A DNA stretch of 64,000 nucleotides. Origin: UBA3210 sp002363635. GTDB taxonomy: Bacteria; Bacillota_I; Bacilli_A; RFN20; CAG-449. Under the pieces are notes generated by a model. It was not told where the DNA came from and ran no database searches. It saw only the letters and a list, made by a program, of their open reading frames with translations. The DNA lies in NCBI GenBank assembly GCA_946641515.1, contig CAMPBT010000005.1, forward strand, positions 16,272-80,271, in the 5' to 3' direction. The position numbers and the translations under genes were made by a program. Shown here one piece after another: positions 52,701 through 59,765 of the stretch. The stretch's first letter is position 1. Each line of letters begins with the position of its first letter.

Positions 52701-53480
52701 ATGTACGAAAAAGAACTCGAAGCAATGATAAAAACCGCTAAAAAGGCGAGAGACGTCATTATGGATGTTTATCAAAAAGGATTTGAAATTGAAATCAAAG
52801 AAGATGATTCTCCAGTTACTATCGCAGACAAAATGTCTGATGAATTAATTAGAAAAGAATTAGGTGAATTATTTCCTTCTTACGGCTTTTTAACAGAAGA
52901 AAGCGAAGATACTAAAGAAAGATTAGATAAAGAATTTATCTTTATTGTAGACCCTCTTGATGGTACTGCAGACTTTGTTACTAAAGACGATGAATTTGCT
53001 ACTAACATTGCTTTATGCAGAAATCATGAAATTGTTGCAGGTGTAATTGCTATCCCTGCAAAAAATGAATATTTCTATGCTTCAAAAGGAAGCGGTGCGT
53101 TCAAGATTGAAAGTGATGGAAGTGTCCATCCAATCCACGTTAATGATAAATTAACAGATTTAACTTTACTTGTTTCTCATCGTCATGCTTCTTCAAAAGA
53201 ACTTGCAATTTATGAAAATCATAGAGATAGAGTTACTAAACTTGAAAAAGTTGGTTCTTCTTATAAATCATGTAAAGTTGCAGAAGGAAAAGCTGAACTT
53301 AATATTAAATTAGATGCAGGTACTAAAGAATGGGACGTTGCACCTTGCTCAATCATTATCAAAGAAGCAGGAGGAATCTTCTGTAACCCAGATATGAGTG
53401 AAATGAAATTCAATCGTGAAGATGTATATAATCATGATGGTTATTGCATTATGAATAGAATTGAAAACAAGTTATATTAA
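52701..53480 (+). CDS. Inositol-monophosphatase-family phosphatase, CysQ-like
   Basis: A 259-residue Mg-dependent phosphatase of the IMPase fold. Metal-binding motifs are TEESED near residue 65, DPLDGTADFVT near 83 and EWDVAPCSIIIKEAGG near 213. CysQ hydrolyses pAp (adenosine 3',5'-bisphosphate). An inositol or fructose-bisphosphate phosphatase cannot be ruled out by motif alone. The start lies 1 base after nrnA, with TTAGGGAG upstream. The pair suggests shared handling of pAp. Confidence 0.82.
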   Translation: MYEKELEAMIKTAKKARDVIMDVYQKGFEIEIKEDDSPVTIADKMSDELIRKELGELFPSYGFLTEESEDTKERLDKEFIFIVDPLDGTADFVTKDDEFATNIALCRNHEIVAGVIAIPAKNEYFYASKGSGAFKIESDGSVHPIHVNDKLTDLTLLVSHRHASSKELAIYENHRDRVTKLEKVGSSYKSCKVAEGKAELNIKLDAGTKEWDVAPCSIIIKEAGGIFCNPDMSEMKFNREDVYNHDGYCIMNRIENKLY

Positions 53481-53487
53481 TAAAAAC

Positions 53488-53517
53488 AGGTCTAGAAATT
53501 AATTTCTAGACCTTTTA
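53488..53517. terminator. Two-way terminator between cysQ-like gene and membrane protein gene
   Basis: A perfect palindrome (13+13 bases, 53488-53513) made of AGGTCTAGAAATT and its complement, with A-rich and T-rich flanks. Confidence 0.88.
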
Positions 53518-53524
53518 CTATGCC

Positions 53525-54223
53525 TTAATTATTTGTAGCTTCTAATTTGTCTTTCTTAATATCATATAAGAGAATAAAGCCAATCATTAGGATTTCTCCT
53601 ATCATTGAGATAAAGAAGATATATTCTGTAAGTCCAATAGCAGGGCCAATTGCAGAGAAAACAAACATAAATATTCCTGCTAACGCTAAGTGGCAGTTCT
53701 TTTGTTTTACCCATGCGATAATACCAATTACTATAACTGGGATAATTGAAATGATATTTACCATAGTTGAACCTTTATAAAGAATCTTAGGTGTAGCTTC
53801 TTTATCAATTGCTAAACGAGAAATATTAGCAGTAGTTGATTCTGTTAAGACATTTAATGATCCTTCAATTATTCCGAAAAGCATTAATGCACCCATGATA
53901 CTAAATAAAGTGATAACTAAAGGCTTAGATAGCTTGTATGAACGAGCAGAAATGGCAAATAGTAAAGGTGTAAGTAGACCGTGGAAAACGAATCTTAAAC
54001 GGCTTAAAAATAGCATATTATTAGCATTTACCCACATACCTAGACCGATTATTAATGCATCGTAGGCTAAACCAATAGCAATAAGTCCTGCAAATAGAGA
54101 AATTAAAGACTTTGTCTTAATAAATCTTCTTAATAATAAGACAAAAAGTACTACTTCTAGTGCCGCAATGACTAAAATGGTTGGACCAGTGATTATGTCC
54201 AAAAATGATTTAAATTGTTCCAT
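53525..54223 (-). CDS. Multi-pass membrane protein, function unknown
   Basis: A 232-residue protein with about seven hydrophobic segments (approximately residues 13-33, 38-62, 80-95, 103-122, 150-172, 178-195, 203-222). I do not recognise a family. It ends in a short charged tail. The start ATG at 54223 is preceded by a minus-strand run of seven G then AG, placed as the Shine-Dalgarno, which is rare in this AT-rich genome. It has its own promoter at 54252-54279 and shares a two-way terminator with the gene on the other strand. Confidence 0.7.
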   Translation of the reverse strand: MEQFKSFLDIITGPTILVIAALEVVLFVLLLRRFIKTKSLISLFAGLIAIGLAYDALIIGLGMWVNANNMLFLSRLRFVFHGLLTPLLFAISARSYKLSKPLVITLFSIMGALMLFGIIEGSLNVLTESTTANISRLAIDKEATPKILYKGSTMVNIISIIPVIVIGIIAWVKQKNCHLALAGIFMFVFSAIGPAIGLTEYIFFISMIGEILMIGFILLYDIKKDKLEATNN

Positions 54224-54251
54224 TATTTATTTCTCCCCCCCTTGATGAATA

Positions 54252-54279
54252 TTTATAATGTATGTGTTAAGTTTAACAA
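54252..54279 (-). promoter_or_regulatory. Promoter of the membrane protein gene
   Basis: On the minus strand TTGTTA (54274-54279) and TATAAA (54252-54257) are 16 bases apart, about 30 bases before the start. Confidence 0.5.
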
Positions 54280-54290
54280 ATTATTTGTAA

Positions 54291-54313
54291 CAAAAAAAGA
54301 GGCAAAAGCCTCT
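54291..54313 (-). terminator. Terminator after the NifU-like gene
   Basis: On the minus strand AGAGGC/GCCTCT with a 4-base loop is followed by seven T. Confidence 0.88.
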
Positions 54314-54326
54314 ATTCGATAAAAAT

Positions 54327-54788
54327 TTATCTTTTCTTTTCTGCTGGTAAAATTTGGTTTAATTCAGGGAAGGTATCAAATAAGTATCTTGATGTAGCAG
54401 TTAAGATATCTTCATCTTCAATTTTATTACCTTCTAAATCATAAACTTGTAAATAGATAACATCATCAGCGAAAGAATCATATTTAACATCTCTTCCTCT
54501 TGCTTTTAATGATGGTCTAAAGTTTTCTAAAGCTTTTTCAATTTGTTGATCAATATGAAGTAATGAACTAGGGAGAACTCCAACAATTCCTGGAACTTCT
54601 TCAAGTAAGATTGCTGCGACCCCTTCTGATAAATCAGAACCGACCATTCCACATCCTTCGCATGCACCAATCATTTTGATGTAGGCAATACCATCTTCAA
54701 CAGCAGTAAGTTCAAGGTCTCCGCCATCTCTTTGTAAGAAAGGTCTAATCTTATCAAGTACCATATTTACTTCTTGCTCAATTTCCAT
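54327..54788 (-). CDS. NifU C-terminal-domain protein with a degenerate second copy
   Basis: A 153-residue protein. The first half is a NifU/NfuA scaffold domain for Fe-S assembly: VLDKIRPFLQRDGGDLEL near residue 10 and the Cys pair in IGACEGCGM near 41. The second half repeats the pattern, IEKALENFRPSLKARGRDVK near 85 and YLQVYDLEGN, but has no cysteines. It looks like an internal duplication with loss of the metal site. The frame extends to a GTG at 54797, but the ATG at 54788 is preferred for AAGGTG 6 bases upstream. The gene has an extended -10 promoter overlapped upstream by a 22-bp palindrome. Confidence 0.85.
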   Translation of the reverse strand: MEIEQEVNMVLDKIRPFLQRDGGDLELTAVEDGIAYIKMIGACEGCGMVGSDLSEGVAAILLEEVPGIVGVLPSSLLHIDQQIEKALENFRPSLKARGRDVKYDSFADDVIYLQVYDLEGNKIEDEDILTATSRYLFDTFPELNQILPAEKKR

Positions 54789-54808
54789 ATTTATCACCTT
54801 CGCTTGTA

Positions 54809-54817
54809 ATTATAGCA
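54809..54817 (-). promoter_or_regulatory. Extended -10 promoter of the NifU-like gene
   Basis: TGCTATAAT on the minus strand, about 20 bases before the gene. The -35 position falls in the palindrome at 54818-54839. Confidence 0.7.
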
Positions 54818-54839
54818 TGTACATTATTAATAATGTACA
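54818..54839. promoter_or_regulatory. 22-bp perfect palindrome, candidate operator of the NifU-like gene
   Basis: TGTACATTATT followed by its exact complement AATAATGTACA. It abuts the extended -10 at 54809-54817 and lies just downstream of the tRNA operon terminator. Its position is that of a repressor site covering the -35. Confidence 0.6.
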
Positions 54840-54863
54840 AAAAAAGGGTTTGTTAACAAACCC
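54839..54863 (-). terminator. Terminator of the five-tRNA operon
   Basis: GGGTTTGTTAACAAACCC (54846-54863) is a perfect palindrome followed on the minus strand by seven T. Confidence 0.9.
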
Positions 54864-54875
54864 CAATTTCTTAAA

Positions 54876-54963
54876 TGGTGCCCAGAACCAGAATCGAACT
54901 GGCATGGTGTTGCCACCGCAAGATTTTAAGTCTTGTGCGTCTACCTGTTCCGCCATCCGGGCA
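54876..54963 (-). tRNA. tRNA-Leu (anticodon TAA)
   Basis: An 88-base type II tRNA with long variable arm. Acceptor TGCCCGG pairs with CTGGGCA, anticodon stem CAAGA/TCTTG holds TAA, and CCA is encoded. Last gene of the five-tRNA operon. Confidence 0.95.
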
Positions 54964-54966
54964 AGA

Positions 54967-55043
54967 TGGTGACTCACTGGAGATTCGAACTCCAGACCCC
55001 TTGATTAAAAGTCAAGTGCTCTACCGACTGAGCTAGTGAGTCA
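54967..55043 (-). tRNA. tRNA-Lys (anticodon TTT)
   Basis: Cloverleaf with acceptor TGACTCA/TGAGTCA, anticodon stem CTTGA/TCAAG around TTT, T arm CTGGAG/CTCCAG and encoded CCA. Confidence 0.95.
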
Positions 55044-55076
55044 AATAAATTTTTTTGCGTGATAACTCATTCAAAA

Positions 55077-55152
55077 TGGCTGGGGCAGCCGGGATCGAAC
55101 CAGCGAAATGAGGGAGTCAAAGTCCCTTGCCTTACCACTTGGCTATGCCCCA
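55077..55152 (-). tRNA. tRNA-Gln (anticodon TTG)
   Basis: Cloverleaf with acceptor TGGGGCA/TGCCCCA, discriminator G, anticodon stem AGGGA/TCCCT around TTG, and encoded CCA. Confidence 0.95.
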
Positions 55153-55159
55153 AGAGTAA

Positions 55160-55245
55160 TGGTGGGCGAGGACAGATTTGAACTGCCGAACTTAAAGAAG
55201 AACTGATTTACAGTCAGCTGCGTTTGGCCACTTCGCTACTCGCCC
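55160..55245 (-). tRNA. tRNA-Tyr (anticodon GTA)
   Basis: An 86-base type II tRNA. Acceptor GGGCGAG/CTCGCCC, anticodon stem CTGA/TCAG around a loop with GTA, long variable arm, encoded CCA. Confidence 0.94.
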
Positions 55246-55262
55246 AATACATTAATTTTGAA

Positions 55263-55338
55263 TGGTGGAAGTTACAGGGCTCGAACCTGTGACATCTACC
55301 TTGTAAGGGTAGCGCTCTCCCAACTGAGCTAAACTTCC
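55263..55338 (-). tRNA. tRNA-Val (anticodon TAC)
   Basis: Cloverleaf with acceptor GGAAGTT/AACTTCC, anticodon stem CTACC/GGTAG around TAC, and encoded CCA. First gene of the operon. A second valine tRNA (GAC) is at 20074. Confidence 0.94.
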
Positions 55339-55374
55339 AATTTCAGCGGGCCGTGTTATTTAACACGCTTTATT

Positions 55375-55403
55375 AATATACCAATTCATTTTGAATTAGT
55401 CAA
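55375..55403 (-). promoter_or_regulatory. Promoter of the five-tRNA operon
   Basis: On the minus strand TTGACT (55398-55403) and TATATT (55375-55380) have a 17-base spacer. A GTGTTA/TAACAC stem lies between it and tRNA-Val. Confidence 0.8.
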
Positions 55404-55476
55404 CTAATTTTGAAATAATTTTTTTATTTTTTTCAATATCGTTTTTGCCCGCTAATTATTGGGATTTTTTTAAGTA

Positions 55477-56757
55477 CTAATAACCTGGTTTTCCAAGTAA
55501 TTTAAACATTCTTTTTTTGTAAATTTCTACACCAGGTTGGTTGAATGGGTTAATTCCAAGTAAGTATGCGCTCATTGCACATGTCTTCATAAAGAAGAAG
55601 AATAAATAACCTAAGTTATAAGCATCCATTGTTGGAACTGTGATTACAACATTTGGAATCTTTCCATCTTCTACGTGAGCAGCAAGAGTACCTTCGAAAG
55701 CTTTCTCATTAATGTAAGAAAGCTTCTTACCTGCTAAGAAGTTAAGACCATCTAAGTTTTCTTTGTCTTCTTTAACTTCAACGTCTAATGCTGGTTTTTC
55801 TTGTAATACGATTGTTTCGAATAATAATGGTGTACCTTCTTGGATGAATTGACCAAGTGAGTGAAGGTCTGTAGAGAATGTTGCAGAATCTGGTAATAAG
55901 CCTTTTCCATCTTTTCCTTCTGATTCACCGAATAATTGTTTTAACCATTCGCCTACTTGTGTGAATTGTGGTTCGTAAGTTACGAACATTTCAACTTTCT
56001 TACCATTGTTATACATGTAGTCTCTTACTACTGCGTACTGGTAAGCAGGGTTTGTCTTAAGATCATTGTTATCAAGGTCAACCATAGCATCGTATGCGCC
56101 TTTCATTAAAGCGTCGATGTCTGCACCTGATACTGCGATTGGAAGAAGTCCAACTGCTGTTAATACTGAATAACGTCCACCGATATCATCTGGGATAACA
56201 AATGATTCGTAGCCTTCCATGTTGCATTCTGTTTTTAATGCACCACGTGCTTTATCAGTTGTAGCGAAAATTGCTTTTGCAGCAGCTTCTTTACCAACTT
56301 GTGAAATTAATAATTCTTTTAATAATCTGAATGCAACTGATGTTTCTGTAGTTGTACCTGATTTTGAAATAACGTTAATTGCAAATTTTTTGCCTTTTAA
56401 ATAATTTAAGACTTGTGCAATGTATGTGCTTGATAAAGTATTACCTAAGAAGATAATTTGAACTTTTGAATTTGAGAATAAACCATTTAATGCTTCAATA
56501 GCGCATCTTGCACCAAGATATGAGCCACCGATACCTGCAACTACTAATACTTCATAGTTGTCTTGAATTGTCTTTGCAGCTTTTTTAATTCTTTCGAATT
56601 CTTCTTTGTCGTAATCTTTTGGCCATGTTGTCCAGCCTAAGAAATCATTGCCAAGACCAGTTTTGTCTTTGATCATTGCGTCAATTGATTTTACTTTGTC
56701 AGCATAAGCTTCAAAAGGAACATTGACTACAGTTTTTGAAAAATCAATTTTAACCAT
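55477..56757 (-). CDS. pgi: Glucose-6-phosphate isomerase
   Basis: Pgi, 426 residues, interconverts glucose 6-phosphate and fructose 6-phosphate. Signatures are GIGGSYLGARCAIEALNG near residue 74, ISKSGTTTETSVAF near 130 and the C-terminal QPGVEIYKKRMFKLLG, with the catalytic Glu in QFIQEGTPLL. The size is that of the short Bacillus-type enzyme (about 450). The frame runs 13 residues further upstream, but the ATG at 56757 has AGGAG 7 bases before it and follows the S1 gene stop by 2 bases. In Bacillus the S1 gene yugI also lies near pgi. Confidence 0.97.
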   Translation of the reverse strand: MVKIDFSKTVVNVPFEAYADKVKSIDAMIKDKTGLGNDFLGWTTWPKDYDKEEFERIKKAAKTIQDNYEVLVVAGIGGSYLGARCAIEALNGLFSNSKVQIIFLGNTLSSTYIAQVLNYLKGKKFAINVISKSGTTTETSVAFRLLKELLISQVGKEAAAKAIFATTDKARGALKTECNMEGYESFVIPDDIGGRYSVLTAVGLLPIAVSGADIDALMKGAYDAMVDLDNNDLKTNPAYQYAVVRDYMYNNGKKVEMFVTYEPQFTQVGEWLKQLFGESEGKDGKGLLPDSATFSTDLHSLGQFIQEGTPLLFETIVLQEKPALDVEVKEDKENLDGLNFLAGKKLSYINEKAFEGTLAAHVEDGKIPNVVITVPTMDAYNLGYLFFFFMKTCAMSAYLLGINPFNQPGVEIYKKRMFKLLGKPGY

Positions 56758-56759
56758 TT

Positions 56760-57140
56760 TTAATCTCCTATTTTCTTTAATTCGTTTGAAATCCACTCAT
56801 CTAAATGTTCTTTTAGGGGAGTGAAATCTTGTTTGTCTAATGGAATTTTAAATCTTTTCTTTCGATTAATTGGTTTTAGGCCTCTAATATTTTGTCTTTT
56901 GCTAGGTTCTACCTGCTTTAAAGAGAAACGATAGAGAGTCTTTTCAGGTAAGACATCGATAATTTTAATCTTGATGTCTTGTCCAATTGTAACGAAAGAA
57001 GAAATATCCTTAACAAAGTAAGGTGAGATTTCTGAAATGTGAATTAAACCTTGTTCTCCGTTATCTAATTTAACGAAAGCACCATATGGTTGAATTCCTG
57101 TTACTTTACCTTTTACAATTTCACCAATTTCGTGTTCCAT
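56760..57140 (-). CDS. S1-domain RNA-binding protein (YugI/CvfD-like)
   Basis: A 126-residue protein with one S1 domain in residues 5-75: GEIVKGKVTGIQPYGAFVKL and GLIHISEIS. A basic C-terminal half follows (KRQNIRGLKPINRKKRFK). Such small S1 proteins (general stress protein 13 family) bind RNA or ribosomes. The start has AAGGAG 6 bases upstream and a minus-strand promoter, TTGATT and TATATA with a 16-base spacer (57160-57187). It is co-transcribed with pgi. Confidence 0.88.
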   Translation of the reverse strand: MEHEIGEIVKGKVTGIQPYGAFVKLDNGEQGLIHISEISPYFVKDISSFVTIGQDIKIKIIDVLPEKTLYRFSLKQVEPSKRQNIRGLKPINRKKRFKIPLDKQDFTPLKEHLDEWISNELKKIGD

Positions 57141-57159
57141 TGACTACTCCTTAAATCCA

Positions 57160-57187
57160 TATATATTTTATACGCGTGTAGAATCAA
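57160..57187 (-). promoter_or_regulatory. Promoter of the S1 gene and pgi
   Basis: On the minus strand TTGATT (57182-57187) and TATATA (57160-57165), 16-base spacer. Confidence 0.55.
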
Positions 57188-57194
57188 TTTCTAT

Positions 57195-57258
57195 AAAAAC
57201 TATAGTTTTTAAAAAATAACTTAACGAATTGGATAATTTTTATATGATTAATCGTTAA
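57195..57258. repeat. Two inverted repeats in the divergent S1/LemA-like promoter region
   Basis: AAAAACTATAGTTTTT (57195-57210) is a perfect palindrome. TTAACGA (57221-57227) and TCGTTAA (57252-57258) are exact complements. They may be regulatory or AT-rich background. Otherwise 57141-57339 shows nothing. Confidence 0.4.
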
Positions 57259-57339
57259 ATATTTGATTTTAGAATTGAGATAGATGATAATAACCATATC
57301 GATAAATTACTCGACTTTGAATTTATGGAGGAATGTAAT

Positions 57340-57873
57340 ATGAATCCTGTTGCACTCGTCTTTCTTATAATTGGAGCATCTATTTTAGGCTTATGTGTGC
57401 TCTTAGATATCTTAATTGGATTTTCTATGTGGCATCTATCAATGATTCTAAGAAAGAAAACTAAAAACTTAATGATTATCTTAGCGCAAAAATATGATTT
57501 ATGTGTTTTCTTAGCAAAACAAATGATTGATTTGGGAGTAGAGATTCCAGAATCTTTAAAAGCAGAATTAAATATTTCTACTAACCCTGCTATGGGCTTT
57601 AAAAATACTACTGAAAGATTTTTAATTGCTAGACAAATTAAACGTATATATATGGATTTAAAGATGATCTATGATGCAAGTGAAAGTGCATATAATGATC
57701 CTAAGTGTCAAACAATTGTAGGCTCAATACAAGAAACTGATGCTTTAAGAGGAAAAGAAGTTGTTTCTTTTAACAATTTTGGAATGGCATATAATTATTG
57801 GATTATGTTTCCAATCTTTAGACCATTATCAAAGATGTTTCATATTTATAAAGTAAAATTACTTGAAAACTAA
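57340..57873 (+). CDS. LemA-like membrane-anchored protein
   Basis: A 177-residue protein with an N-terminal membrane helix (residues 3-30) and a helical soluble part. The C-terminal pattern VSFNNFGMAYNYWIMFPIF resembles the LemA signature (YN..v..fN..i..fP). Similarity is weak, so the family call is tentative and the function unknown. The frame starts earlier, but the ATG at 57340 has GGAGGA 7 bases upstream. It is followed 10 bases later by pepF, probably in one operon. Confidence 0.55.
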   Translation: MNPVALVFLIIGASILGLCVLLDILIGFSMWHLSMILRKKTKNLMIILAQKYDLCVFLAKQMIDLGVEIPESLKAELNISTNPAMGFKNTTERFLIARQIKRIYMDLKMIYDASESAYNDPKCQTIVGSIQETDALRGKEVVSFNNFGMAYNYWIMFPIFRPLSKMFHIYKVKLLEN

Positions 57874-57883
57874 GGAGGGAATC

Positions 57884-59581
57884 ATGAAAAAGTTTACTGA
57901 AATTAAATATAAGAAAATTAATTTAGAAAAAACACAGAATGAACTTCGTGCTTTAACTAAAGAATTTAAAGATGCTGAATCTTTTAAAGAACAAGATGCT
58001 GCATTTAAGAAAATCAATAAGTACATTGATAATCTTCAGACTAATATGACAGTTGGAGAAGTAAGATATACTATTGATACAACAAACAAAACAAATATTA
58101 AAAACCAAGAAGAACTTGATAATATTTCACCTTTATTAAGTGTTGAATTTAACAAATTTAATAAAGAATTAGTAAACGCTAAATTTAGAAAAGAATTAGA
58201 AGCTAAATATGGTGAACATTTATTCAAGATGACAGAAACTGCATTAGAAGCTTTTGATGAAAAGATTGTTCCTGAATTACAAGAACAAAACAAATTATGT
58301 TCAGAATATTCTGCTTTACTTGCATCTGCAAAAATTGAATTTAGAGGTGAAGTTTATAACTTATCTCAACTCGGTAAATTCACAACATCTTTAGATAGAG
58401 ATACAAGAAGAGAAGCATCTTTAGCACAAGCAAAATTCTTTGAAGAAAACAGTGCTAAAATTGGTGAAATCTATGATAAGTTAGTTCATTTAAGAGATAC
58501 AATGGCAAAGAAACTTGGTTACAAGAACTTCGTTGAACTTGGCTATAAGAGAATGACAAGAACTGACTATACTGCAAAAGAAGTTGCAGCATATAGAGAA
58601 CAAATCTTTAATGATTGGGTACCATTTACTCAGAAATTATTCGCTGCTCAAAAGAAAAGAGTAGGTATTAAGAACCCAGAATGGTATGATTACAATATTT
58701 CATTTAAGACAGGTAATCCTTTACCAAAAGGAACAACTGAAGAAAAAGTTGCTAAAGCTCAAGAAATGTATGATGAATTAAGTGAAGAAACATCAAAATT
58801 CTTCCACTTCATGAGAGATTATGAATTATTAGATTTAGATGCTAAACCAGGTAAAGCTGGTGGAGGCTATATGACATATTTACCAAAATATAAAGCTCCA
58901 TTCATCTTCTCTAACTTCAATGGTACTTCAGGTGACGTTGATGTCTTAACTCATGAATTTGGTCATGCATTCCAAGGTTATGAATCAAGAAATATTTCAG
59001 TTCCTGATTATAGATCACCTACAATGGAAGCTTGTGAAATCCATTCAATGTCTATGGAATTAATTACTTACCCATGGATGGATAAATTCTTTGGTGATGA
59101 AGAAGATAAATATAGATACGCTCACTTAGAAGATGCAATCACATTCTTACCTTATGGAGTTACAGTTGATGAATTCCAGCACTGGGTATATGAAAATGTT
59201 GATGCAACACATGAAGAAAGATGTGCTAAGTGGAGAGAAATCGAAAAGAAATACTTACCACATAAAAAATATGATGAAGCACCAGTTTTTGAAAATGGTG
59301 GTTGGTGGATGAGACAACACCACATTGTTGAATCTCCATTCTATTATATTGATTACACACTCGCTCAAGTCGTAGCATTCCAATTCTTCATTGAAAACGA
59401 AAAGAATCACGAAAAGGCTTGGAAGAAATATGTTAAGTTCTGTAAGTTAGGTGGTAAATACGGCTTTGTTGAATTACTTGCAAAAGGTCATTTAAATAAT
59501 CCATTTAAAGATGGTTCAATTAAGAAATTAGTCAAACCTTTAAGCAAATACTTAAAAGGTATCGATATTTCCAAATATTAA
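57884..59581 (+). CDS. pepF: M3-family oligoendopeptidase F
   Basis: A 565-residue zinc peptidase that cleaves short peptides in the cytoplasm. The active site LTHEFGHAFQGYESR is near residue 355, with a third zinc ligand Glu in PTMEACEIHSMSMEL near 382. The C-terminal AKGHLNNPFKDGSIKK fits the family. It lacks a signal peptide. The ATG at 57884 is preferred because AAGGAGGG lies 5 bases before it, although the frame extends into the upstream gene. With the M19 domain at 20251 this gives the cell two peptide-degrading enzymes in the window. Confidence 0.94.
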   Translation: MKKFTEIKYKKINLEKTQNELRALTKEFKDAESFKEQDAAFKKINKYIDNLQTNMTVGEVRYTIDTTNKTNIKNQEELDNISPLLSVEFNKFNKELVNAKFRKELEAKYGEHLFKMTETALEAFDEKIVPELQEQNKLCSEYSALLASAKIEFRGEVYNLSQLGKFTTSLDRDTRREASLAQAKFFEENSAKIGEIYDKLVHLRDTMAKKLGYKNFVELGYKRMTRTDYTAKEVAAYREQIFNDWVPFTQKLFAAQKKRVGIKNPEWYDYNISFKTGNPLPKGTTEEKVAKAQEMYDELSEETSKFFHFMRDYELLDLDAKPGKAGGGYMTYLPKYKAPFIFSNFNGTSGDVDVLTHEFGHAFQGYESRNISVPDYRSPTMEACEIHSMSMELITYPWMDKFFGDEEDKYRYAHLEDAITFLPYGVTVDEFQHWVYENVDATHEERCAKWREIEKKYLPHKKYDEAPVFENGGWWMRQHHIVESPFYYIDYTLAQVVAFQFFIENEKNHEKAWKKYVKFCKLGGKYGFVELLAKGHLNNPFKDGSIKKLVKPLSKYLKGIDISKY

Positions 59582-59589
59582 TAATTAAT

Positions 59590-59626
59590 AAAGTATTTTA
59601 GAGAAACATCTAGAATACTTTTTTAT
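59590..59626 (+). terminator. Rho-independent terminator after pepF
   Basis: A 13-bp stem with one wobble (59590-59602 with 59608-59621) is followed by TTTTATT. Confidence 0.85.
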
Positions 59627-59654
59627 TGACAAAACCACCCGTAATGTATACTAT
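59626..59654 (+). promoter_or_regulatory. Promoter of the leader ORF and lipoprotein
   Basis: A perfect TTGACA (59626-59631) and TACTAT (59649-59654) with a 17-base spacer. Confidence 0.65.
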
Positions 59655-59681
59655 AAAGTTGATAAATACGGGGGATTAAAT

Positions 59682-59765
59682 ATGTGGACAAGAAATAATA
59701 ATATAATTTTGTCGTTGCTTTTTGGGTGTTTAGCATCTTTTGCTGGAGGAAATGATTATGAATAA
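59682..59765 (+). CDS. Possible leader peptide of 27 residues
   Basis: A short frame beginning MWTRNNNIILSLLFGCLASF follows GGGGG 7 bases upstream. It is hydrophobic and its stop codon lies 8 bases inside the lipoprotein gene, an arrangement typical of translational coupling. It may be a leader peptide, a small membrane peptide or chance. Confidence 0.4.
   Translation: MWTRNNNIILSLLFGCLASFAGGNDYE

Noticed and set aside
53488..53513. 26-bp palindrome as a recombination or operator site
   Set aside because: It lies between two convergent genes with A and T runs on both sides, so it is best explained as a two-way terminator.
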